From NCBI RefSeq assembly GCF_003121625.1, contig NZ_QDDJ01000011.1, positions 110,954-174,953 of the forward strand: a stretch of 64,000 bases of DNA. Direction: 5' to 3'. Under the pieces are notes generated by a model. The model saw only the letters and a list, made by a program, of their open reading frames with translations. It had not been told where the DNA came from and ran no database searches. Made by a program: the position numbers and the translations under genes. The stretch's first letter is position 1, and the number at the start of each line of letters is the position of its first letter. Shown here in pieces: positions 17,787-25,911 of this stretch. The stretch is from Ornithinimicrobium cavernae (lineage in GTDB: Bacteria > Actinomycetota > Actinomycetes > Actinomycetales > Dermatophilaceae).

Positions 17787-17870
17787 CGCGCCCGGTCGGC
17801 GGAAATCACCAGCCACCACGCGCTCGGTGGGCCGAGATCTCGCGTCACAGCGCGCTCGGTCGGGAGAGGG
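17787..17870 (+). repeat. Family-A intergenic tandem repeat, 32-bp period
   Basis: Units start at 17787 (CGCGCCCGGTCGG), 17819 (CGCGCTCGGTGGG) and 17851 (CGCGCTCGGTCGG), exactly 32 bases apart. It lies between the tRNA-Val 5' end and the nif3 promoter. Confidence 0.8.
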
Positions 17871-17916
17871 GCGGCGTGTGGGCGTGGGGTGGGGGAGCCG
17901 ACCTAGCATGGGGCGC

Positions 17917-18792
17917 GTGACGGAGACAACGGATGACCTGAGCCTGCGGGACGTCGTGGCGGCACTGGAACGGCTCTACCCGCTGGACACGGCGCAGTCC
18001 TGGGACCGGGTGGGCCTGGTGTCCGGAGACCTCGACCAGCCGGTCCGCCGGATCCACCTGGCGGTGGACCCGACACTGGCCGTGATCGAGGAGGCCAAGC
18101 AGGCGGGAGCCGACCTGGTCATCACCCACCACCCGCTGCTGCTGCGCGGCATCCACTCGGTCGCCACGACCACGGCCAAGGGGGCGGCCGTCACTGAGCT
18201 CATCGTGAACGACATCGCGCTCTACTGCGCCCACACCAACGCGGACGTGGCCGACCCCGGCGTCGGGCAGGCGCTCGCGGAGGCCTGCGGACTCTCCGGG
18301 ACGCAGGCCCTGGAGATCACCGAGGGCCAGGAGCTGGGGCGGGTCGGGGACCTGCCCGAGCCGCTCGGGCTCGCCGAGTTCGCTCGGCGTCTGCACGAGG
18401 CACTGCCCCGCACCGCGGGGGGCGTCCGGGTGTCCGGGCCGGCCGACGGCACAGTCCGCCGGGTCGCGGTCCTGGGCGGCGCCGGTGACAGCTCCTTCGA
18501 GGCGGTGCGTGCCAGCGGGGCCGACGTCTACGTCACGGCGGACCTGCGCCACCACCCTGCTCTCGAGGCACGCGAGGAGGCGAGCCTGACCGGCGGCACG
18601 CCCTACCTGGTCGACGCCGGGCACTTCGCCAGCGAGTCGCTGTGGCTGCCCGGACTCGCCTCCCGGCTGGTGACCGAACTGGGACCGGCTGCGGCTAGGT
18701 TGGAGGTCCACGTTTCGCAGGTGCGGACCGACCCGTGGGACTTCGTCCTCGGAGCAGCCGCACCAGAGCACACCCAGGGAGACCACGCGTGA
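17917..18792 (+). CDS. Nif3-like dinuclear metal centre protein
   Basis: 291-aa member of the Nif3/YbgI (GTP cyclohydrolase I type 2-like) family. Metal-binding motifs are DLVITHHPLLLRG (His pair, about residues 66-78), YCAHTNADV (about 103) and, near the C-terminus, VDAGHFASES. I chose the GTG at 17917, 7 bases after TAGCAT (17904-17909); an ATG at 17908 lies inside that -10 box and is unlikely to be used. The stop overlaps the next gene by GTGA. The physiological reaction of the family is still unclear. Confidence 0.88.
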   Translation: MTETTDDLSLRDVVAALERLYPLDTAQSWDRVGLVSGDLDQPVRRIHLAVDPTLAVIEEAKQAGADLVITHHPLLLRGIHSVATTTAKGAAVTELIVNDIALYCAHTNADVADPGVGQALAEACGLSGTQALEITEGQELGRVGDLPEPLGLAEFARRLHEALPRTAGGVRVSGPADGTVRRVAVLGGAGDSSFEAVRASGADVYVTADLRHHPALEAREEASLTGGTPYLVDAGHFASESLWLPGLASRLVTELGPAAARLEVHVSQVRTDPWDFVLGAAAPEHTQGDHA

Positions 18793-19526
18793 GAGCCGAC
18801 CCGACCCAGCAGCAGAGACTGCTCGACCTGCAGGCCCTCGACACCCGGCTCGGGCAGCTGGACCACCAGCTGCGCAGCCTGCCGGAGCACGCCCGGCTCG
18901 AGACGCTGACCGCGCGCGCGGCCGACCTCGACGCCGAGGTGGTGCGGACCACGACCGCACGGGGCGACGTGCAGCGTGAGCTGACCAAGGCCGAGCAGGA
19001 CGTGCAGCTGGTCCGTGACCGGGCGGCGCGGGACCAGCAGCGTCTGGACGCCGGCTCGGGCAGCGCCAAGGACCTGCAGGCCATCCAGCACGAGCTGGAG
19101 TCCCTGGCCCGGCGCCAGCGGACCCTCGAGGACGAGGAGCTCGAGGTCATGGAGCGCGCCGAGGCGTTGGACGGTGAGGTCGCCAGGGCCGAGGCGGCAC
19201 GGGAGGCCCTCGCCGCCGAGACGGCTGAGGTCACGGCCAGCCGGGACACCAAGGCCGGGGCGCTCGAGGCCGACCGCGCGGAGGTCGCCGCGGGGCGCGA
19301 GGCCATCGTCGCCGACATCAGCGACGAGCTGTTGGCCCTCTACGACAAGATCCGGGCCCAGTCCGGCACGGGGGCGGCGCCCCTGCAGCAGCGCCGGTGC
19401 GGCGGCTGCCAGCTCGAGCTCAACAACGTCGACCTCGGCCGCTTCCGGGGCGCGGACGAGGACGAGGTGCTGCGTTGCGAGGAGTGCCGCCGGATCCTCG
19501 TGCGCACGCCCGAGTCCGGCCTGTGA
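18789..19526 (+). CDS. Coiled-coil protein with C4 zinc ribbon (CT398/DUF164-like)
   Basis: 245-aa protein. Residues about 10-185 are a long charged antiparallel coiled coil (heptad-rich stretches such as LAAETAEVTASRDTK). The C-terminus is a zinc ribbon with two CxxC pairs, CGGC at about 204 and CEEC at about 231. The family occurs next to nif3 in many bacteria; I infer a nucleic-acid or scaffold role without direct evidence. GTGA overlaps at both ends couple it to nif3 and to the RNase H gene. Confidence 0.87.
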   Translation: MRADPTQQQRLLDLQALDTRLGQLDHQLRSLPEHARLETLTARAADLDAEVVRTTTARGDVQRELTKAEQDVQLVRDRAARDQQRLDAGSGSAKDLQAIQHELESLARRQRTLEDEELEVMERAEALDGEVARAEAAREALAAETAEVTASRDTKAGALEADRAEVAAGREAIVADISDELLALYDKIRAQSGTGAAPLQQRRCGGCQLELNNVDLGRFRGADEDEVLRCEECRRILVRTPESGL

Positions 19527-20716
19527 GTATGCCGGGGGGCCGGGGGCGGCGGGTCGTCGTCGAGGCCGACGGTGGGTCCCGGGGGAATCCCGGCGCGGCC
19601 GGCTACGGCGCGCTGGTGCGGGACGGGACGGGCAGGCTGCTGGCCGAGCGTGCCGCTCCGCTGGGCACGGCCTCCAACAACGTCGCCGAGTACAGCGGCC
19701 TCATCGAGGGCCTGCGCGCCGTCCTGGACCTGGACCTGGCGACCGGTGCATCGGTCGAGGTGCGGATGGACTCCAAGCTCGTCGTCGAGCAGATGAGCGG
19801 CCGCTGGAAGATCAAGCACGAGGACATGCGCCGCCTCGCGCGGGAGGCCCAGGACCTGGTGGCGCAGATCGAGGCGGCGGGCGGGACGGTGCGCTACCAG
19901 TGGATCCCCCGCACCGAGAACGCGGCGGCCGACCGGCTGTCCAACGACGGCATGGACGGCCGGACCGTGCGGCGCGACCTCGTGGAGCCCCCGGGGTCGC
20001 GCACGGAGCCGACCTTCGGCGAGGTCAAGGCACCCGTGGGCGAGGTCGTCTTCAGCACGGAGACGGACCCCACGCTGGAGGGGTCCTGTCGGCTCATCCT
20101 GGTGCGCCACGGCGTCACCGACTTCACCCGCAGCCACAAGCTGGACGGGCGCGGTGGCGCCAACCCACCGCTCAACGACGAGGGGCTGGCCCAGGCGGCC
20201 GCGGCTGCCGGTGCGGTCAAGCGGCTCATCGACCGGTCGGGTCCGACGACGGTCAAGGTCGTGACCTCCTCCCTGACCCGCGCCATGCAGACCGGGGGAG
20301 CGGTCGCCGAGGCGCTCGGACTCACCCCGGAGGTCGACCGGGACTGGGACGAGCAGGGGTTCGGTGACTGGGACGGCCGGGTGATGGCCGATCTGGTGGC
20401 CGAGGCCGGGGCCGACCTGCTCGCGCTGCGCCAGGACCCGGCATACGCCCGTCCCGGCGGGGAGAGCCGCACCCAGCTCACCGGCCGGGTCACCGAGGCC
20501 CTCGGCCGCGCGGTCGCCCGCGGCGGCACGGTGGTCGTGGCCACGCACAGGCTGCCGCTCATGGTGGTGCTCTCCCAGGTGCTCGGCATCGACGCCAACC
20601 GGGCCTGGTCGATCGCCACGGCACCGGCCTCGTTGACCGCCCTGGAGTTCTGGCCCGACGGCGGCGTGCAGGTCGCCTTCGTCAACGACACCCATCACCT
20701 CCACGAGCTGACCTGA
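19523..20716 (+). CDS. Bifunctional RNase HI / histidine phosphatase
   Basis: 397-aa fusion of the type known in Mycobacterium as RnhC (Rv2228c). Residues about 10-140 are RNase HI with the acidic residues in VEADGGSRGNPG, NNVAEYSGL, VRMDSKLV and ENAAADRLS; it would remove RNA from RNA-DNA hybrids. Residues about 190-397 are a phosphoglycerate-mutase-like phosphatase with LVRHGVTDF and VVVATHRLP; in Mycobacterium this half acts as an alpha-ribazole phosphatase (CobC). The GTG at 19523 overlaps the previous stop; an ATG 6 bases later is an alternative. Confidence 0.92.
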   Translation: MSMPGGRGRRVVVEADGGSRGNPGAAGYGALVRDGTGRLLAERAAPLGTASNNVAEYSGLIEGLRAVLDLDLATGASVEVRMDSKLVVEQMSGRWKIKHEDMRRLAREAQDLVAQIEAAGGTVRYQWIPRTENAAADRLSNDGMDGRTVRRDLVEPPGSRTEPTFGEVKAPVGEVVFSTETDPTLEGSCRLILVRHGVTDFTRSHKLDGRGGANPPLNDEGLAQAAAAAGAVKRLIDRSGPTTVKVVTSSLTRAMQTGGAVAEALGLTPEVDRDWDEQGFGDWDGRVMADLVAEAGADLLALRQDPAYARPGGESRTQLTGRVTEALGRAVARGGTVVVATHRLPLMVVLSQVLGIDANRAWSIATAPASLTALEFWPDGGVQVAFVNDTHHLHELT

Positions 20717-20802
20717 CCAGCGGCCGTATGCCGAGGGTCGGGTGAGGGGGCCCGTCGCCTACGCTTGGGGTCAGGCATCCACCGACCCGGGAGCAACCAC
20801 TG

Positions 20803-22161
20803 ATGCGCGTCGCAGAGACCATCCTCGACACGATCGGCAACACGCCGCTCGTCAGGCTCAACCACGTGACCGAGGGCATCGCCGCCACGGTCCTGGCCAA
20901 GGTGGAGTACGTGAACCCGGGCGGCTCGGTCAAGGACCGGATCGCGATCAAGATCATCGACGCGGCCGAGGCCGAGGGCAGGCTGAGGCCCGGCGGCACC
21001 ATCGTGGAGCCGACCAGCGGCAACACCGGCGTCGGGTTGGCCCTGGTCGCGCAGCAGCGCGGCTACAAGTGCATCTTCGTGTGCCCGGACAAGGTCGGCG
21101 AGGACAAGATCAACGTGCTCAAGGCCTACGGCGCGGAGGTCGTGGTGACCCCGACGTCCGTGCCCCCGGAGCACCCCGAGTCCTACTACTCCGTCAGCGA
21201 CCGGCTCGCCGAGGAGATCGAGGGCGCCTACAAGCCCAACCAGTACGAGAACCTCAACGGCCCCGCCTCCCACTACGAGTCGACCGGCCCGGAGATCTGG
21301 CGGGACACCGACGGCACCGTCACGCACTTCGTGGCGGGCATCGGCACCGGCGGCACCATCTCCGGCACCGGCCGCTACCTCAAGGAGGTCGGCAACGTCA
21401 CGGTGATCGGCGCCGACCCGGAGGGCTCGGTCTACTCCGGTGGCACCGGTCGTCCCTACCTGGTCGAGGGGGTCGGGGAGGACATGTGGCCCGGCGCCTA
21501 CGACACGTCGGTGCCCGACCGCATCATCCCCGTCAGCGACGCCGAGTCCTTTGCGATGACGACCCGCCTGGCCCTCGAGGAGGGCCTGCTCGTCGGCGGC
21601 TCCTCCGGCATGGCGGTCGTGGCCGCCCTCAAGGCGGCCAAGGACCTCGGGCCGGAGCACACGGTGGTCGTGCTGCTGCCCGACGGCGGTCGCGGCTACC
21701 TGGGCAAGATCTTCAACGAGGGGTGGATGCGCAGCTACGGCTTCAGCCCGGTCTCGGAGGAGAAGACCGTCCGGGACGTGCTGTCGGTCAAGACCGGTCA
21801 CCTGCCCGACCTGGTGCACGTGCACCCGACCGACACCGTCCGGGACGCCATCGACATCATGGCGGAGTATGCCGTCAGCCAGCTGGTCGTGCTCGGTGCC
21901 GAACCGCCGGTGGTCATGGGTGAGGTCAAGGGCTCGTTGACCGAACGTGCCCTCCTGGACGCCGTGTTCCACGGGGACGCACGGCTGACCGACACGGTCA
22001 GCGCCCTGACCGGTCCGCCGCTGCCCCTCATCGGTGTCAACGACTCGGTGTCCGCGGCGCGCGAGGCGTTCGCCGACGCCGACGCCCTGCTGGTCACCGA
22101 GGGCGGCAAGCCCGTCGCCGTGCTGACCCGCCCCGACCTGCTGACCTTCCTGTCCAAGTGA
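20803..22161 (+). CDS. cbs: Cystathionine beta-synthase
   Basis: 452-aa PLP enzyme condensing serine and homocysteine to cystathionine. The PLP lysine is in NPGGSVKDRIA (about residue 45), the substrate loop is PTSGNTGVG (about 68) and the phosphate-binding loop is GIGTGGTISGTG (about 180). Unlike cysteine synthases it carries a C-terminal pair of CBS domains from about residue 330 (TVRDAIDIMAEYAVSQLVVL and the following repeat). TACGCT at 20760 could be its -10. The next gene encodes a gamma-acting partner, making a reverse transsulfuration route to cysteine. Confidence 0.92.
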   Translation: MRVAETILDTIGNTPLVRLNHVTEGIAATVLAKVEYVNPGGSVKDRIAIKIIDAAEAEGRLRPGGTIVEPTSGNTGVGLALVAQQRGYKCIFVCPDKVGEDKINVLKAYGAEVVVTPTSVPPEHPESYYSVSDRLAEEIEGAYKPNQYENLNGPASHYESTGPEIWRDTDGTVTHFVAGIGTGGTISGTGRYLKEVGNVTVIGADPEGSVYSGGTGRPYLVEGVGEDMWPGAYDTSVPDRIIPVSDAESFAMTTRLALEEGLLVGGSSGMAVVAALKAAKDLGPEHTVVVLLPDGGRGYLGKIFNEGWMRSYGFSPVSEEKTVRDVLSVKTGHLPDLVHVHPTDTVRDAIDIMAEYAVSQLVVLGAEPPVVMGEVKGSLTERALLDAVFHGDARLTDTVSALTGPPLPLIGVNDSVSAAREAFADADALLVTEGGKPVAVLTRPDLLTFLSK

Positions 22162-22192
22162 GGGGTGCAGCTGGGCAGAACGTCCCTCAAAT

Positions 22193-22280
22193 GCGTTCAG
22201 CGCGTGCCGAACCTCCCTCAAAATGCGTTCAGCGCGTGCCGAACCTCCCTCAAAATGCGCTCAGCGCGTGCCGAACCTCC
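22193..22280 (+). repeat. Family-B intergenic tandem repeat, 32-bp period
   Basis: GCGTTCAGCGCGTGCCGAAC starts at 22193 and 22225, with GCGCTCAG at 22257, exactly 32 bases apart; each is followed by CTCCCTCAAAAT or a variant. It fills the cbs-metB gap. The CGAACCTCCC(T/C)CAA part recurs in the array after guaB1. Confidence 0.85.
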
Positions 22281-22308
22281 CCAAGAACTGTGAACGGAGC
22301 TCACTGAC

Positions 22309-23454
22309 GTGTCCGGATTCTCGACCCGCGCCATCCACGCCGGCCAGGCCTTCGACCCCACCACCGGAGCGGTGATCCCGCCGGTCTACCAGACCTCGAC
22401 CTTCGTGCAGGAGCACGTCGGCGGCCTGCGGAACGGCTACGAGTACACCCGTGGCACCAACCCGACCCGGGACGCGCTGCAGGAGCTGGTCGCCGACCTC
22501 GAGGGCGGTGTCCAGGGGTTGTCCTTCGCCTCGGGCCTCGCCGCCGAGGACGCCGTGCTCCGCGCCCTGCTCACGCCTGGTGACCACGTCCTGATGGGCA
22601 ACGACGTCTACGGCGGCACCCACCGGCTCGTCAACCGGATCCTGAGGCCGTGGGGCCTGGACCTGAGCACCGCGGAGATGACCGACCTCGATCAGGTGCG
22701 TGCCGGCATACGGCCCGAGACCCGGATGCTGTGGCTGGAGACGCCGAGCAACCCGCTGATGAAGATCAGCGACATCGAGGCCCTCGCCGCGCTCGGTCAC
22801 GAGCACGGGCTGATCGTCGTCGTCGACAACACCTTCGCCTCCCCGGCCCTGCAGACCCCGATCTCGCTCGGCGCCGACGTCGTGGTGCACTCGGCGACGA
22901 AGTACCTCGGTGGGCACTCCGACGTACTCGGCGGCATCGCGGTCACGGCCTCCGAGGAGCTGGGCGAGAAGATCCAGTTCCTCCAGTTCGCCGCCGGTGG
23001 CGTGTCCGCGCCGTGGGAGGTGTTCCTGACGATCCGCGGCATCAAGACCCTGGCGCTGCGGATGGAGAAGCACAGCTCCAACGCGACCGCGATCGCTCAG
23101 GCGCTCGTGGGACACCCGTCCGTGGAGCGGGTCTACTACCCGGGTCTGGCCGAGCACCCGGGTCACGACATCGCGTCCAGGCAGATGAGCAACTTCGGCG
23201 GCATGGTCTCCCTCGCGCTGGCCGGTGGCGCTGCCGCGGCGCGGGCGTTCGCCGAGTCGACGTCCGTGTTCCAGCTGGCCGAGAGCCTGGGTGGGGTGGA
23301 GTCCCTGGTGAACTACCCCGCCGAGATGACCCACGCCTCCGTGCGCGGCACCGAGCTCGAGGTGCCCGACAACATCATCCGGCTCTCGGTCGGCATCGAG
23401 GACGAGGCCGACCTGGTCGCCGACGTGCAGCAGGCCCTCGAGCGCCTGGGCTGA
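22309..23454 (+). CDS. metB: Cystathionine gamma-synthase or gamma-lyase
   Basis: 381-aa PLP enzyme of the Cys/Met metabolism family. The N-terminus is FSTRAIHAGQAFDPTTGAV. The neighbouring-subunit PLP-phosphate contacts are in YEYTRGTNPTR (about 45), and the PLP lysine is in HSATKYLGGHSDVLGG (about 198). Sequence alone does not separate gamma-synthase (MetB) from gamma-lyase; pairing with cbs favours gamma-lyase activity in reverse transsulfuration, while actinobacterial homologues are usually named MetB. GTG start with GGAG 11 bases upstream. Confidence 0.88.
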   Translation: MSGFSTRAIHAGQAFDPTTGAVIPPVYQTSTFVQEHVGGLRNGYEYTRGTNPTRDALQELVADLEGGVQGLSFASGLAAEDAVLRALLTPGDHVLMGNDVYGGTHRLVNRILRPWGLDLSTAEMTDLDQVRAGIRPETRMLWLETPSNPLMKISDIEALAALGHEHGLIVVVDNTFASPALQTPISLGADVVVHSATKYLGGHSDVLGGIAVTASEELGEKIQFLQFAAGGVSAPWEVFLTIRGIKTLALRMEKHSSNATAIAQALVGHPSVERVYYPGLAEHPGHDIASRQMSNFGGMVSLALAGGAAAARAFAESTSVFQLAESLGGVESLVNYPAEMTHASVRGTELEVPDNIIRLSVGIEDEADLVADVQQALERLG

Positions 23455-23484
23455 CGCGCGGGCGGGGCCTCGGTCGGTGGGGTG

Positions 23485-24378
23485 TCAGTCAAAGAGACCC
23501 AGCTCGTCAACGACCTCGGCGACACGCGCCCTGGCGCCGGCACCGAGACCCTGGACCGGCCGCGGCAGGGAGTCGGCCGCGACGAGTCCCAGGTGCTCGG
23601 CGATCGCCGCCGTGACCCGGTAGCTGCCGTGCGCGGCGAAGAGCGCCCACAACGGCTCCAGACGGGCGGACTCCGCACCGGCCGCCGCGTGGTCGCCGGA
23701 GAGGGCGGCGCGGGTGATCCTCAGCGCGGGCGTCGGGAGGGTGCCCGCGATCACGGAGTACCAGGCGTCGCAGCCGGCGGTGAGACCGGTGGCCGCCACG
23801 CTGTCGCCCGAGACGCCCACCGTGACGCCGCCGGGGAGACGCTCGCGGATCGTCCGGACCCGTGCGGCGGCCTCGCCGGGCGAGACCGGGACGCCCGGGA
23901 TCTTGATGGACGCGACGTGGGGGAGCTGCGCGATCCGTGCGTAGAGGTCGTCGGTGAACGTCACGTGGGTGGTCCCGGGGTTGTCATAGACCACGAGCGG
24001 CACCGAAAGGTCCGCGGTGACGTCCTCGAACAGGCCGAGGACCTCGTCGTCGCCGAGCGGCTGATAGGTCACCGGGGCCAGGAGCACCGCGCTCGCGCCG
24101 GCCTCCTGCGCGTCCCACGCCAGCGCCCGCACCTGGGACGTGCGCAGCGCGCCGATCCCCACGATGACCGGTACCGCACCGGCGTGCTCGACCGCGACCC
24201 GGGCCACGCGACGTCGCTCCTCACGGTCGAGGTACATGTACGACCCCGTCGACCCGAGCGCGGTGATCGAGTCGACGCCGGCCACGGCCAGCCGCTCGAC
24301 CAGCCGCGCACAGGCGGCCTCGTCGACGCGGTCGTCGCGGAGCGGGGTGTGGGGGAAGGCACTCAGGCCGGTGAACAT
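23485..24378 (-). CDS. DapA-family aldolase/dehydratase of unknown substrate
   Basis: 297-aa class I aldolase (dihydrodipicolinate synthase family). The Schiff-base lysine is in VASIKIPGVP (about residue 158), the conserved Tyr in VVYDNPGTTH (about 131) and the GSTGSYMYL loop (about 43) corresponds to the GTTGE loop of true DapA. The altered loop and the lack of lysine genes nearby argue for a different keto-acid substrate. AGGAGA lies 7 bases before the ATG at 24378. Confidence 0.85.
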   Translation of the reverse strand: MFTGLSAFPHTPLRDDRVDEAACARLVERLAVAGVDSITALGSTGSYMYLDREERRRVARVAVEHAGAVPVIVGIGALRTSQVRALAWDAQEAGASAVLLAPVTYQPLGDDEVLGLFEDVTADLSVPLVVYDNPGTTHVTFTDDLYARIAQLPHVASIKIPGVPVSPGEAAARVRTIRERLPGGVTVGVSGDSVAATGLTAGCDAWYSVIAGTLPTPALRITRAALSGDHAAAGAESARLEPLWALFAAHGSYRVTAAIAEHLGLVAADSLPRPVQGLGAGARARVAEVVDELGLFD

Positions 24379-24403
24379 CGGCACTCTCCTCATCGGACGG
24401 GAG

Positions 24404-25150
24404 TCAGGCGGACACCGGGGGCGTGCCGCCGGAGATCTGTCGGCGCGCGATCGTGACCCCCGGACCGAGCTCAGCCAGGTGCGTCGCCAGGTCGTCGGCA
24501 GCGGCGCCGAGGGCAGCGTTGTCGAGCGGGGCGAGGGCGTCGAGGACGAAGAACGCCGCGGTCGTCGAGTCGCTGAGCTGGGTGCGTCGTCCCTGTCGCC
24601 AGTTCCAGCGGCGGCACGTCACTCCCTGGTCGTCGCGCCAGACCACCTCGCCCGGCTCGGGGTGCTCGATGACGGCCTCACCGCCGCTGGCCGTGTCGAA
24701 CGCCTCCTGTCCCGTCGCGTGGGCGAGCCGGGGCGCCCCGACGTAGCGCAGGAGGTCCTCGCCACCGAGCGGCACCTGGTGCAGCACCGAGATCGCGTTG
24801 TAGATGTCCGTCAGGCGGTTCACGCGAGGCAGACCGCTCTCGGCACGGCGCACCAGCGCCTCGAGACTGTTCCGGGTGCGCTGCGGCTTGGCGCCGAACG
24901 CACGATAGGCGTCCCGCCACGCGGCGACGTGCGGCAGCTCCTGCACCGGATGCTCCCGCAGGGCGGCGCGGGCCGAGGCCTCGGCCGCCACGAGCAACGC
25001 CTCACTGGCCTCGTCGGAGGGACCGGCCTCGAGCCCTGCGACGGCGAGCACCATCGCGTGGTAGTCGGGGCGCAGGCCGAAGACGGCGGCGTCGACGCTG
25101 GCACTGTCGACGAACTCGTGCACGTCGACCTGGCTGACGGCCCGGCTCAT
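24404..25150 (-). CDS. Stand-alone B3/4 domain protein
   Basis: 248-aa protein consisting of the B3/4 domain that otherwise lies inside the phenylalanyl-tRNA synthetase beta chain, where it edits Tyr-tRNA(Phe). Motifs: HVAAWRDAYRAFGAKPQRTR (about 75-94), the tract LPRVNRLTDIYNAISVLHQVP (about 109-129) and the binding loop near GGEAVIEHPEPGEVVWRDDQ. Free-standing versions may clear mischarged tRNA, but this is not established. ATGA overlap with yaaA shows that the two are co-translated. Confidence 0.85.
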   Translation of the reverse strand: MSRAVSQVDVHEFVDSASVDAAVFGLRPDYHAMVLAVAGLEAGPSDEASEALLVAAEASARAALREHPVQELPHVAAWRDAYRAFGAKPQRTRNSLEALVRRAESGLPRVNRLTDIYNAISVLHQVPLGGEDLLRYVGAPRLAHATGQEAFDTASGGEAVIEHPEPGEVVWRDDQGVTCRRWNWRQGRRTQLSDSTTAAFFVLDALAPLDNAALGAAADDLATHLAELGPGVTIARRQISGGTPPVSA

Positions 25151-25905
25151 GCGGGAGTGGCCGGCGGGTGGACGTCCAGGACCCACGGTCTGGCGGCACC
25201 GGCGGGCTCGTGCAGCTCCACCCGGAAGGTCTCCGCCAGCACCGCTGTCAGGCCCCGCGGGGAGCGGGGGTCCGCCGGCGACTGGCACAGCGCCCGGGTC
25301 ACCAGGCCCCGGGTGTGCTTGGCCATGTGCGTCGCGCCGGGCACCCGGATCTGGACCCACCGCCGCGCCAGCTCTCCCTGCGGGACCCAGGCTGCGGCAT
25401 ACGTGCTGGACCGGCAGTCGATGACCAGGCCACGCCCCACGACCTCCGGGAGGTGCTCGGCCAGGGGCCGGCGCCAGTGACCGGCCAGCGGGCCCACGCC
25501 AGGCAGGTTGACCGCCATGGACAGCCGGTAGGGCGGCACGCGGTCGGTCAGACGCAGGGCGCCGAACAGCGCCGACACGACCAGGACCCGACGGTTGGCG
25601 CGGCGCCGTGCCGCAGCATCCAGGGAGGGCAGGTCGAGGGCGTCGTAGAGCACGCCCGTGTAGAGGTCGGCGACCGGCACGGACGGCGCGGTCGTGAGCC
25701 GGGTGTTGCGGGCGATCTCCTCGGTCAGATTCGGGCTGACCCCGAGGAGGGTGGCCGCGTCGTGACGGGTGCTGGCCTCTGCCACGGCGCTGACGACCGC
25801 CGCCCGGGGAGCGGTGAGGCCGGGCAGGGAGACGCGTTCCAGGTCCAGGGTCCGGCCGCGGGCGCGACCGGTCTTGGACTCCGAGGGCGGGAGCAGGATC
25901 AGCAC
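25147..25905 (-). CDS. yaaA: YaaA/DUF328 peroxide-stress protein
   Basis: 252-aa protein of the UPF0246/YaaA family. The N-terminal signature is LILLPPSESKTG (residues 2-13); further family features are LYTGVLYDALD (about 81) and YRLSMAVNLPG (about 125), and HMAKHTRGLVTRAL near residue 195. In E. coli YaaA lowers free iron during peroxide stress and binds DNA; the reaction is unknown. It overlaps the downstream B3/4 gene by 4 bases and follows the aldo/keto reductase gene after 6 bases, so all three may be one transcript. Confidence 0.88.
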   Translation of the reverse strand: MLILLPPSESKTGRARGRTLDLERVSLPGLTAPRAAVVSAVAEASTRHDAATLLGVSPNLTEEIARNTRLTTAPSVPVADLYTGVLYDALDLPSLDAAARRRANRRVLVVSALFGALRLTDRVPPYRLSMAVNLPGVGPLAGHWRRPLAEHLPEVVGRGLVIDCRSSTYAAAWVPQGELARRWVQIRVPGATHMAKHTRGLVTRALCQSPADPRSPRGLTAVLAETFRVELHEPAGAARPWVLDVHPPATPA

Positions 25906-25911
25906 GGGGGC

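Noticed and set aside
17908..17916. ATG at 17908 as the nif3 start
   Set aside because: It lies inside the TAGCAT -10 box; the GTG at 17917 fits a leaderless start.
20717..22308. SAM or cobalamin riboswitch upstream of cbs/metB
   Set aside because: The two gaps are 86 and 147 bases and contain no conserved riboswitch core; the second is filled by the family-B repeat.
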